Of a stretch of 6,610 nucleotides of DNA, positions 1 to 5,679 are shown one piece after another. The notes beneath the pieces are model-generated. The model saw only the letters and a program-made list of their open reading frames with translations, ran no database searches and had not been told where the DNA came from. Source of the DNA: an uncultured Collinsella sp. (lineage in GTDB: Bacteria > Actinomycetota > Coriobacteriia > Coriobacteriales > Coriobacteriaceae); contig URVK01000093.1 of NCBI GenBank assembly GCA_900551305.1, positions 1-6,610 of the forward strand, in the 5' to 3' direction. Positions within the stretch are counted from its first letter, which is position 1; every line of letters starts with the position of its first letter. Made by a program: the position numbers and the translations under genes.

Positions 1-2
1 CC

Positions 3-500
3 CGCATCCTCGAGATCATCGGCGTGGGCACCTGCGGCGGCCCCGGCACGACCTGCGCGCTCGCCATGCTCAACGATGCCGTCAAGAAGGGCGGCGTCAT
101 GGCCAGCTCCAGCGTGGGCGGTCTCTCAGGCGCCTTTATCCCCGTGTCCGAGGATGCCGGCATGATCGCCGCCGTCGAGGCCGGTGCGCTTTCGCTTGAG
201 AAGCTCGAGGCCATGACCTGCGTGTGCTCCGTTGGCCTGGACATGATCGCCATCCCCGGCGACACTCCGGTCGAGACCATCGCCGGCATCATCGCCGACG
301 AGATGGCCATCGGCGTCATCAACAACAAGACCACGGCCGTCCGCGTGATTCCCGCCATCGGCAAGGGCGTGGGCGACTGCGTCGAGTACGGCGGCCTGTT
401 CGGCCGTGCGCCCATCATGCCGGTGAACCCCAACGCCGGCACCGTGCTTGCCCACCGTGGTGGTCGATTCCCGGCACCGCTGAACTCGCTGAAGAACTAG
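3..500 (+). CDS. PFL family protein (UPF0210/DUF711), C-terminal part
   Basis: The reading frame is open from the left edge and ends at TAG 498-500, giving 165 visible residues; family members are about 450 residues, so roughly the first two thirds lie outside the window. The GTG at 24 is an internal valine codon, because the frame continues upstream with residues RILEIIG that fit the family. Conserved blocks visible are [66 protein letters not shown] and the ending [13 protein letters not shown]. The family is named for distant resemblance to pyruvate formate-lyase. To my knowledge its biochemical role is unestablished, and it is often encoded next to a small ACT-domain protein, which would lie off the left edge here. 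Codon use is strongly G/C-ending. Family assignment is confident; function is unknown. Confidence 0.9.
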   Translation, partial: RILEIIGVGTCGGPGTTCALAMLNDAVKKGGVMASSSVGGLSGAFIPVSEDAGMIAAVEAGALSLEKLEAMTCVCSVGLDMIAIPGDTPVETIAGIIADEMAIGVINNKTTAVRVIPAIGKGVGDCVEYGGLFGRAPIMPVNPNAGTVLAHRGGRFPAPLNSLKN

Positions 501-673
501 CTGAGGGGGACTGGCGAGGAGCCCCGGGGAGGGCAAATATATAAGGTCGCCTGCTCGGACAGTCCTGACTCGCACGGAGAGCACATTAAGTGCTCTCCGG
601 CTCGTGCGGAACTCGCGATCGACCTTATATATTTGCCCTCCCCGGGGCTCCCGCACAACGGGACCTCAGTTAG
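497..673. other. Outer stem enclosing the inverted-repeat element
   Basis: CTAGCTGAGG at 497-506 can pair with CCTCAGTTAG at 664-673: ten pairs including one G-T wobble. The left arm contains the TAG stop codon of the PFL gene. It lies outside the 32-bp arms at 518-651 and is separated from them by unpaired bases on both sides. It may be the remains of the PFL gene's own terminator stem, split by later insertion of the inner element, but no clean T-run follows the right arm (next bases GTTCTATCCC). Pairing is seen directly; the role is inferred. Confidence 0.45.
518..651. repeat. 134-bp element with perfect 32-bp inverted arms (MITE/REP-like)
   Basis: Positions 518-549 and 620-651 are exact reverse complements over 32 bases. 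Each arm carries a CCCCGGGG core next to an AT block (AAATATATAAGG). The 70-base interior is itself structured: CGGAGAGCAC (575-584) pairs with GTGCTCTCCG (590-599) around the loop ATTAA, and in an alternative fold CGCACG (571-576) pairs with CGTGCG (603-608). No open frame of note lies inside and no target-site duplication is visible. Such length and perfection exceed a normal intrinsic terminator and there is no T-run, so a non-autonomous mobile or repetitive intergenic element is the better guess. A transcribed structured RNA or a processing hairpin downstream of the PFL gene are alternatives. Copy number in the genome cannot be seen here. Confidence 0.7.
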
Positions 674-704
674 GTTCTATCCCGGTTGCAGTTGCTTCGC
701 TCCT

Positions 705-722
705 GCACCACTTGGCTGGTGC
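705..722. other. Small hairpin in the leader region
   Basis: GCACCA (705-710) and TGGTGC (717-722) form a perfect six-pair stem around the loop CTTGGC. It lies between the long inverted-repeat element and the terminator-like hairpin at 768. There is no T-run, so it is not a terminator. No function can be assigned. Confidence 0.4.
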
Positions 723-734
723 GGCGATTTGGCG

Positions 735-761
735 TTGGAACGGTTCTTTTTCTGATATATG
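735..761 (+). promoter_or_regulatory. Possible extended -10 promoter for the methyltransferase
   Basis: TG at 753-754, one base, then TATATG at 756-761 resembles an extended -10 element. A weak -35-like TTGGAA lies at 735-740, with a short 15-base spacer. Transcription would begin near 768, at the base of the hairpin at 768-799. The match is modest and no transcript evidence is available. Confidence 0.3.
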
Positions 762-767
762 CTGGTT

Positions 768-799
768 GCGGCTCTTCTTTTGGGAGGAGTCGCTTTTTT
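768..799 (+). terminator. Intrinsic terminator or attenuator just before the methyltransferase
   Basis: GCGGCTCTTC (768-777) pairs with GAGGAGTCGC (784-793) over ten pairs, two of them G-T wobbles, around a six-base loop, and is followed directly by TTTTTT (794-799). This has the form of a Rho-independent terminator on the + strand. It sits unusually close to the next gene: the AGGAGG of the methyltransferase starts at 806. It could stop read-through from the PFL side, or act as an attenuator in the methyltransferase leader. No obvious competing anti-terminator segment was found upstream. Confidence 0.65.
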
Positions 800-805
800 G
801 TTGCT

Positions 806-811
806 AGGAGG
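806..811 (+). promoter_or_regulatory. Shine-Dalgarno AGGAGG setting the GTG start at 819
   Basis: A perfect AGGAGG lies seven bases before GTG 819. The alternative in-frame ATG at 759 has no comparable site, and its first 20 codons would run through the terminator hairpin and T-run at 768-799. The hydrophobic leader implied by that longer frame (LVAALLLGGVAFLLLGG) is therefore very probably not translated. Confidence 0.8.
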
Positions 812-818
812 TTGGCCC

Positions 819-1706
819 GTGGTTGATGGGGAGAATCGTTCTGAGCTGCTTGCTGCGGATTGGAATGGCGAATGGATGCGCCTGCAAGCTGGTCGGCGAC
901 GGGCTGATGATTCTTTTGAGTGGGATAAAAGGGCTCGGCATTTTCGGCCGTTGGAGACTGCCCCTTATGCTCAGGATTTTATAAAGCTGTTGGCGCTTGA
1001 GCCCGGCGAGTCGGTGCTCGATATGGGGTGCGGGGCTGGGTCGATTGCTATTCCGCTTGCTCAGGCTGGGCATTCCGTGATTGCCGCCGATTTCTCCCCC
1101 GCCATGCTGGGCACGCTTGATGCCGGCATTGAGTACTACGGGCTCGAGGGGCGCATAACGCCGCTTGAGCTTGCTTGGGATGACGATTGGGATCTGGTTG
1201 GGCCGGTTGCCAAGGCTGTAGATGTTGCCTTTGCCAGTCGGTCGGTTACGACGACCAATCTAAAAGGTGCGCTTGCCAAGCTTGATCGTACGGCTCGTCG
1301 GCGTTGTGCTGTCACGATGGTCGCCAACTCCAGCCCGCGCTATGACCTGCACCTGATGAACGCCATCGGTGCCTCGGTTACCTGCAGTAATGGCTTTGTG
1401 TATGCTTTTAATATCCTCATTCAGATGGGTGCGCTGCCGCAGGTTACGTACTTTGAATCGCCTCGTCGCGATACCTTCAATAGCCTTGAAGCGGGCGTGG
1501 CGGACTTTTCTCGTATGCTAGAGCATGGCAACGAAGATAAGGTCGACCGTCTGCGCGACTGCATCGCCCAACACATGATCGAGAACCCCCATGCCGGCGA
1601 GCCGGGCTCCAAGGGCGTGCCGCAGGGGCGCTATATGCTTGATCATGTTCGTAAGGTTCGTTGGGCGTTTATTGCATGGGAGCCGGTCTCTGCGCCCAGC
1701 TCATAG
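819..1706 (+). CDS. Class I SAM-dependent methyltransferase
   Basis: A 295-residue cytosolic protein predicted to transfer a methyl group from S-adenosylmethionine; the acceptor is unknown. From the GTG start, the Rossmann fold begins with motif I, VLDMGCGAGS (about residues 66-75), which binds SAM. Motif II, IAADFSPAML, follows at about 88-97, with Asp91 placed to contact the ribose. A later strand DVAFASRSV (about 135-143) fits motif IV. The N-terminus has WNGEWMRLQAGRRRADDSFEWDKRA, charged and Trp-rich, ahead of the fold. I recall relatives beside metal or corrinoid ABC transporters in anaerobes, but none is visible here, so no substrate is inferred. Unlike its neighbours the gene uses many T-ending codons, especially in the first third, which may reflect low expression or acquisition. 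No clear terminator follows, so transcription may run into yhbY 157 bases on. Confidence 0.85.
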   Translation: MVDGENRSELLAADWNGEWMRLQAGRRRADDSFEWDKRARHFRPLETAPYAQDFIKLLALEPGESVLDMGCGAGSIAIPLAQAGHSVIAADFSPAMLGTLDAGIEYYGLEGRITPLELAWDDDWDLVGPVAKAVDVAFASRSVTTTNLKGALAKLDRTARRRCAVTMVANSSPRYDLHLMNAIGASVTCSNGFVYAFNILIQMGALPQVTYFESPRRDTFNSLEAGVADFSRMLEHGNEDKVDRLRDCIAQHMIENPHAGEPGSKGVPQGRYMLDHVRKVRWAFIAWEPVSAPSS

Positions 1707-1822
1707 CCTGTTCGCAGCCCTCACCGCCCACTCACTCGGCATCCGCATTCTTTTTGAACTGGGAAACGCGCTCCACACCGCGCCGTTCCTGCGCTATCGT
1801 GGGACAGCTCACGTAGATTAAG

Positions 1823-1837
1823 GCCCCGTCGCGGGGC
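1823..1837. other. Short GC hairpin in the gap before yhbY
   Basis: GCCCCG (1823-1828) and CGGGGC (1832-1837) form a six-pair stem with a three-base loop, 26 bases before the yhbY start codon. There is no T-run, so it is not a terminator. It may only affect leader stability. The remainder of 1707-1863 shows no gene, clear promoter or terminator to me. Confidence 0.35.
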
Positions 1838-1863
1838 GCCCCATACATAGAAAGCGAGAACCC

Positions 1864-2163
1864 ATGGCACTGACAGGAGCACAGGTCAAGCAGCTTCGCA
1901 GCATGGCCCATCACCTCAACCCCGCCATCATCATCGGCAAGTCCGATGTCAACGAGGGCACCGTCGAGCAGACGGTCGCCTACCTGGAGAAGCACGAGCT
2001 CGTTAAATGCTCCGTGCTCGATGGCTCCAGTCTTTCCGCCCGCGAGGCCGCCGAAGAGCTCGCTGAGCGCTGCCACGCCGAGGTCGTCCAGGTCATCGGC
2101 CGCAAGTTCTCACTGTATCGCGAGTCCTCGCGCAAGGACATCGAGAAAATCAAGCTCGTCTAA
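1864..2163 (+). CDS. yhbY: YhbY family CRM-domain RNA-binding protein
   Basis: A 99-residue single-domain protein, the usual length for bacterial YhbY/YqeI. The family associates with pre-50S ribosomal particles and has a role in large-subunit assembly, probably by binding rRNA. The whole protein is one CRS1-YhbY (CRM) domain: LTGAQVKQLRSMAHHLNP at the start, then IIIGKSDVNEGTVEQ, the helix LEKHELVKCSVL, and VVQVIGRKFSLYR near the end. The conserved GxxG loop, normally GKxG or GSNG, reads GKSD at residues 25-28, so the second glycine is replaced by aspartate. ATG 1864 aligns with family starts; only a weak purine-rich stretch (AAAGCGAGAA) lies before it. A strong terminator follows 37 bases after the stop. 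Family assignment is confident. Confidence 0.93.
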   Translation: MALTGAQVKQLRSMAHHLNPAIIIGKSDVNEGTVEQTVAYLEKHELVKCSVLDGSSLSAREAAEELAERCHAEVVQVIGRKFSLYRESSRKDIEKIKLV

Positions 2164-2200
2164 GAGCCAATGATCCGGCGAGCCAACACATAGCAAGCTT

Positions 2201-2233
2201 ACGGGTGCCCAAGTACTTCGGGCGCCCGTTTTT
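2201..2233 (+). terminator. Intrinsic terminator after yhbY
   Basis: ACGGGTGCCC (2201-2210) pairs with GGGCGCCCGT (2220-2229) over ten pairs with one wobble, and a T-run ends at 2233. The nine-base loop contains the palindrome AAGTACTT. The T-run overlaps the stop codon (2232-2234) of the converging regulator gene. Read on the minus strand, the hairpin lacks a following T-run (AAGCTTGCT follows), so it is mainly a + strand terminator. Confidence 0.88.
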
Positions 2234-5231
2234 ATCGCTCGACCAGCACGCGATTGAGCCGCCCCTCCACCAAGCGCTCGTATAGGCGCCGCGTCTCGGG
2301 CTCGGGCACGCCATTGACCTGCTCCCTCAGATGGTGCATATGCCCGCTGTACAGCTCGACGATATCGCGCCGCCGCCCCGCCGCACTGTAGACGCGCATG
2401 GCACAGCGCACCATATCCTCGCGCGCCGTTTCCTGCCGAAGCCCCGACTCCGCCAGCCAAATCGCCGACTGCAGATCGTTTTCTTCTAGAGCGGCATTTG
2501 CTCCCTTAATCATGCAATCGATGTACTTTGACTGCATAATGCGTCGCATGCGCAAAAAGTAGGTGGGATTACAGCCATTGGGAACATACAGCGGTCCGGC
2601 ATAAAGCTGCTCAATCTTAAGGCACAGCTCAACTAAATGGGGCCCGCGCGCACCCGTGCGATTTCCCAAAACCTCGCGGCTTATCTGGTCAAACAGCCGT
2701 ACATCGGTCTTGACGTAGTCGCCGTTGAGCCCAATGCATTCATTTTGGATGAGCACGCACGACTTGCCATCCGGCGTCGGTCCCAAAGCCGACCGCAAGC
2801 GCGATATCGTCGAGTACAGGTTGTTGCGGGCGCTATTAAACTCGGCATGGGGCCACAGCTCCATGGCCAGCGTCTCACGATCGACGAGCGCATCCATGCC
2901 CAGCGCAAGCCGCTCGGCAAGCGTCGCCGCCTTCTTGCGACGCCACATTTTGTCCGTGATGGGAAACCCATCGCGCTCGGCGCGAAACGCACCAAACATG
3001 CGAATCTCGATATGGTCGATGGTATCAACGGCTTCAACCTCGCCGGCCTGGAACAGGCGCTCGCCCTCTCCTTCCAAATCGTCGCGCAGCGAGTACCGCG
3101 ACAGCTCGCGCACGGGAAGCTTCTTGCGTATCCTGCCCGCCGGCTCGCCCAGACAATGCATGGCAAGGCGCGCAAAGAGCCGATACGATGGCTCTAGAAT
3201 CCCCGCACGATTCATGGACATCCAGGCCGCAAGATCGCTGTCTCGGCCCGCACAGGCCAAATGCAGCGCCACCATCCAGGCCTCCGCTCCACCAACCTGC
3301 GTCTGGCTTATATCGAGCAACTCCGCTTCCTCGCGCACCGAAACCATCGAGGTGTTACGCAGATATGCCGCGCGCTCCAGCAGCAATGCGTTATCGCGCA
3401 TGTACGCAATCGACTCCTCGGCAAGTTTGAGCACTTGGACCGCACGGAACTTTGCATTAACCGGCCGTCCCTCTGCCAGCGACTGCCAGCCTTCTAGCAA
3501 CAGCCCAAACAGCTGAATCTGGTTGTCGCGCATGCGCACGGCAAAACGATCGAGCTCGTTGAACGCCGCGTCGTCGGTTACCGGCAAGCCGGAAAGGAGC
3601 CGCCGTGCCGCCAACACCATGCGCACCCAGATAGCCATCGCCTTAAGCCCACGTACGTCGAGCGCCTCCCGCACCACCGTCATCTCGTCGTCGCGCTCGT
3701 CGGTTCCCGCAAACGACCCGTCAAAGAGCTCCACCAGCATGCTATCGGCCCGTATAACAATCCCCACGATGTCGAGCTCGCAGTCGTAGGCCTTGCTCGT
3801 TTTGAGCTGCCGTAGAACGCCGCCGTCATCTCCCCGCTCGGTCAGGCAGCGCTTGACCTCAATATGCGCAGACAACATATCGAGTGCGGTATGGGATGTC
3901 TCGATTTCTGGCACGGCCAGGTTCGTAGGAAGCCCAAGCCCGTTGTCCCCATAGCAAACAGCCGTCAGTGTCTGGGCCACCCTCCATGAAACAGGGTCTA
4001 TTTCGCAGGCCGCCCGTTCGCCCCCGCGCTCGATGACCGATGCCATATAGCGAGCGAGCTTTGTATTGGACACGCTGACCGCTGCCAGATATACGCCGAG
4101 TGCCTCGGCAGGCGTTGGCTCTGGAGCCGGATCGTCGGCATCGATCGTGCCCAGCGCTGCTCGGCAGATATCGGCCCCGTACCCCGTCAGAGCAAGATCG
4201 ACCCCATACTGCCCAGCAAGTTCAAGGACCGCTTCACGGTCCAAAAAGGCGTCCGCCAAGCCCATCGCCGCATCGCATCGGCCCGCCTTAAGCAAAATCC
4301 GGGCCGCCCTCGGAACAAGTTCGGGGCGAACCTCGGCCACCAACTTACGTAAACGCAAGCGTCCGTTATCCTCCGTGCCCAGACACGTAAAACTCCGCTC
4401 GGCGGGATCCAAGCCAAAGATCGGGTAGTCGCGTACAAAGTAGGACTGGTCGACCATCGACAGCCTCACCCCGCAAGCCTCGAGTTCTGCGATATTGCCC
4501 TCGCCCATCAAAACCATGAGACATGCCACGCAAAACAGCGCATTATTGTCGAGCGAAGCCAGATCGACAAGTGCCGCGCCATATACGTTGACAATCTCGT
4601 TTTCGAGCAGACCGGCTACATCGCCTTGGCCATACAGACCCGTCTGCAATGCCGAAACGAGCTCGGGCACGCCCTGCGTGAGCTGATAAAAGTCGAGTGA
4701 TGTGCTGATCGAAAACGCCGATGCCCACGCCGAATACTCATAGGCATGTACCTTGAGCATCTGCGCATTGATCTTAACCGAATCGCCCAGCCCATGAATC
4801 AGCTGACGATTTGAAGGACGGCAGGAGATAAAGACCCCTACCCCCATAGCGCGCAGGCCGCGAATCCTGTCGATGAGGTCTTCGGTATCGTGCTGATCGA
4901 GGTTTGGCACATTATCAATCGCGATAAGGGAGTGCGGTTTGTCTTTGAGTTCTTCGGTAACCACCTCGAGCTGCATAAACACCTCGCGCCCAGTGGCGCG
5001 ATCGGCCTCGATAATCCGCACGGGACCTCGCGTCGGGTCGCATTTAACCTCATGGGTGTACTGCAGCAGCACCGAGGTCTTCCCAAACCCGTCGGGCGCA
5101 TAAAGAACCACGATGCCGGCCTTTCGGCCCTTGGTGATAAGCTCATTCATCAAGCGTTCGCGTCGCACCATATAGCCTCCGCCCAGCGGCATCAGCTCGA
5201 GCTCGTCTATACCGCCCAAATCGTTTACCAT
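2232..5231 (-). CDS. Large transcriptional regulator: STAND-type NTPase + helical repeats + SARP winged helix + BTAD
   Basis: A 999-residue cytosolic protein, probably an ATP-dependent transcription activator; its signal and target genes are unknown. Residues about 20-200 form a MalT-like NTPase: Walker A APDGFGKTS (45-53), Walker B SLIAIDN with Asp106, and FISCRPS (134-140), the arginine-bearing sensor segment common in MalT-type ATPases. Residues about 300-730 are helix-rich and resemble TPR-like repeats, with no sharp motif. From 741 (IEIRMFGAFRAERDG) a SARP-type OmpR-like winged helix runs to about 840, with the helix ARNNLYSTISRLRSALG at 801-817. A bacterial transcriptional activator domain fills about 845-990 (YAGPLY, AIWLAESGL, EDMVRCAMRVYSAAGRR). 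Typical SARPs carry the winged helix first; here it is last, where MalT carries its LuxR-type helix. A good ribosome site precedes ATG 5231. Architecture is confident; function is not. Confidence 0.88.
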   Translation of the reverse strand: MVNDLGGIDELELMPLGGGYMVRRERLMNELITKGRKAGIVVLYAPDGFGKTSVLLQYTHEVKCDPTRGPVRIIEADRATGREVFMQLEVVTEELKDKPHSLIAIDNVPNLDQHDTEDLIDRIRGLRAMGVGVFISCRPSNRQLIHGLGDSVKINAQMLKVHAYEYSAWASAFSISTSLDFYQLTQGVPELVSALQTGLYGQGDVAGLLENEIVNVYGAALVDLASLDNNALFCVACLMVLMGEGNIAELEACGVRLSMVDQSYFVRDYPIFGLDPAERSFTCLGTEDNGRLRLRKLVAEVRPELVPRAARILLKAGRCDAAMGLADAFLDREAVLELAGQYGVDLALTGYGADICRAALGTIDADDPAPEPTPAEALGVYLAAVSVSNTKLARYMASVIERGGERAACEIDPVSWRVAQTLTAVCYGDNGLGLPTNLAVPEIETSHTALDMLSAHIEVKRCLTERGDDGGVLRQLKTSKAYDCELDIVGIVIRADSMLVELFDGSFAGTDERDDEMTVVREALDVRGLKAMAIWVRMVLAARRLLSGLPVTDDAAFNELDRFAVRMRDNQIQLFGLLLEGWQSLAEGRPVNAKFRAVQVLKLAEESIAYMRDNALLLERAAYLRNTSMVSVREEAELLDISQTQVGGAEAWMVALHLACAGRDSDLAAWMSMNRAGILEPSYRLFARLAMHCLGEPAGRIRKKLPVRELSRYSLRDDLEGEGERLFQAGEVEAVDTIDHIEIRMFGAFRAERDGFPITDKMWRRKKAATLAERLALGMDALVDRETLAMELWPHAEFNSARNNLYSTISRLRSALGPTPDGKSCVLIQNECIGLNGDYVKTDVRLFDQISREVLGNRTGARGPHLVELCLKIEQLYAGPLYVPNGCNPTYFLRMRRIMQSKYIDCMIKGANAALEENDLQSAIWLAESGLRQETAREDMVRCAMRVYSAAGRRRDIVELYSGHMHHLREQVNGVPEPETRRLYERLVEGRLNRVLVER

Positions 5232-5236
5232 GCCCG

Positions 5237-5242
5237 CTCCTC
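5237..5242 (-). promoter_or_regulatory. Ribosome binding site of the regulator
   Basis: On the minus strand GAGGAG lies five bases before the ATG at 5231-5229, which supports this start rather than later in-frame methionines such as residue 14 or 21. Confidence 0.75.
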
Positions 5243-5251
5243 AACTCGACC

Positions 5252-5280
5252 GTATGGACACTGTAGCCGCAAGACCATAC
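5252..5280. repeat. Inverted repeat GTATGG/CCATAC near the regulator start
   Basis: GTATGG (5252-5257) and CCATAC (5275-5280) are perfect six-base inverted copies, 17 bases apart, beginning about 20 bases upstream of the regulator start codon. They could be an operator or a hairpin close to the ribosome site. The arms are short enough for chance. Confidence 0.35.
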
Positions 5281-5335
5281 AAGCCGCGCTATGAATAGAG
5301 CGACCTTGTGTTTTAGGTTGTCTTTTGGTACGCAA

Positions 5336-5349
5336 GCGGCAAGTTTTTG
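5336..5349. repeat. 14-bp direct repeat, copy 1
   Basis: GCGGCAAGTTTTTG at 5336-5349 is repeated exactly at 5582-5595 in the same gene-free region, 246 bases away in the same orientation. Two identical 14-mers in about 390 bases suggest a protein binding site, possibly for autoregulation, or a dispersed repeat. The protein that binds it, if any, is unknown. Confidence 0.6.
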
Positions 5350-5360
5350 TACAGCGAGGG

Positions 5361-5390
5361 CCGATTGTTATTAATCCCCCGACTAATCGG
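5361..5390. repeat. Inverted repeat CCGATT/AATCGG
   Basis: CCGATT (5361-5366) and AATCGG (5385-5390) are perfect six-base inverted copies around an 18-base centre that includes ATTAAT. There is no T-run on either side. It may be an operator-like site or a leader hairpin; chance is not excluded. Confidence 0.35.
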
Positions 5391-5522
5391 TCTTTAAGCA
5401 GGTAAATGAGCTTGTCAGCTTGTCCCATCTAAGCGGCAGTGTAACGCAGATGAACAAGGTTCAGCCATGTCATTCAACTCGCCTAGCACCCGCTACCGTC
5501 TACGACCTTCTAGTGGCATTTT

Positions 5523-5551
5523 TGCATAGAATCTGGTATGGAATGAATCAA
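5523..5551 (-). promoter_or_regulatory. Possible promoter of the regulator
   Basis: Reading the minus strand, TTGATT (5551-5546) and TATGCA (5528-5523) are spaced by exactly 17 bases. The -35 matches consensus at four of six positions and the -10 at three of six. It lies after the nagB terminator and before the regulator, as expected for an independent transcript. This is a weak call based on spacing and position only. Confidence 0.3.
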
Positions 5552-5581
5552 GCTGTTGGGCATCTGGCGTTCGTCAAGCTT

Positions 5582-5595
5582 GCGGCAAGTTTTTG
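5582..5595. repeat. 14-bp direct repeat, copy 2
   Basis: Second exact copy of GCGGCAAGTTTTTG. Here the bases just before it make CTTGC-G-GCAAG (5579-5589), a small dyad that copy 1 lacks. It lies just upstream (in the minus-strand sense) of the possible regulator promoter. Confidence 0.6.
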
Positions 5596-5619
5596 GTCAA
5601 ATGGGCAAAAAGGGATAGC

Positions 5620-5646
5620 AAAAAGGCCCCCGCAAAGCGGAGGCCT
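5620..5646 (-). terminator. Intrinsic terminator of nagB
   Basis: On the minus strand AGGCCTCCGC (5646-5637) pairs with GCGGGGGCCT (5633-5624) over ten pairs with one wobble around a TTT loop, followed by T residues to 5620. It lies about 35 bases after the nagB stop codon and separates nagB from the regulator downstream. Confidence 0.9.
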
Positions 5647-5679
5647 TAGGCAAGGTTATGTCGAGCTGCAGGATTCGCG

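Larger units (their letters stand above)
5232..5619. other. Gene-free leader region upstream of the regulator
   Basis: Nearly 390 bases between the regulator start and the nagB terminator hold no convincing gene; short frames crossing it lack family-like sequence and ribosome sites. The region is clearly more AT-rich than its flanks. It contains a 14-bp direct repeat, inverted repeats at 5252-5280 and 5361-5390, and a possible minus-strand promoter near 5523-5551. If that promoter is used, the regulator mRNA has an untranslated leader of about 280 bases. Confidence 0.6.

Noticed and set aside
518..651. Invertible promoter (phase-variation switch) flanked by inverted repeats
   Set aside because: The arms fit in principle, but the 70-base interior is nearly self-palindromic, holds no recognisable promoter, and no invertase gene is visible nearby.
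518..651. Retron msr/msd, tRNA or CRISPR repeat
   Set aside because: No reverse transcriptase or cas gene is present, there is no cloverleaf, and there are no spaced direct repeats; it is only an inverted repeat.
126..656. 176-residue open frame on the minus strand opposite the PFL gene
   Set aside because: It is antisense to a well-conserved coding region, starts within the inverted-repeat element, and has low-complexity GC-driven composition with no family resemblance.
2725..3516. Long plus-strand frames opposite the regulator
   Set aside because: Ser/Arg/Pro-rich translations typical of antisense frames in GC-rich DNA; the minus-strand frame carries clear NTPase, winged helix and BTAD motifs.
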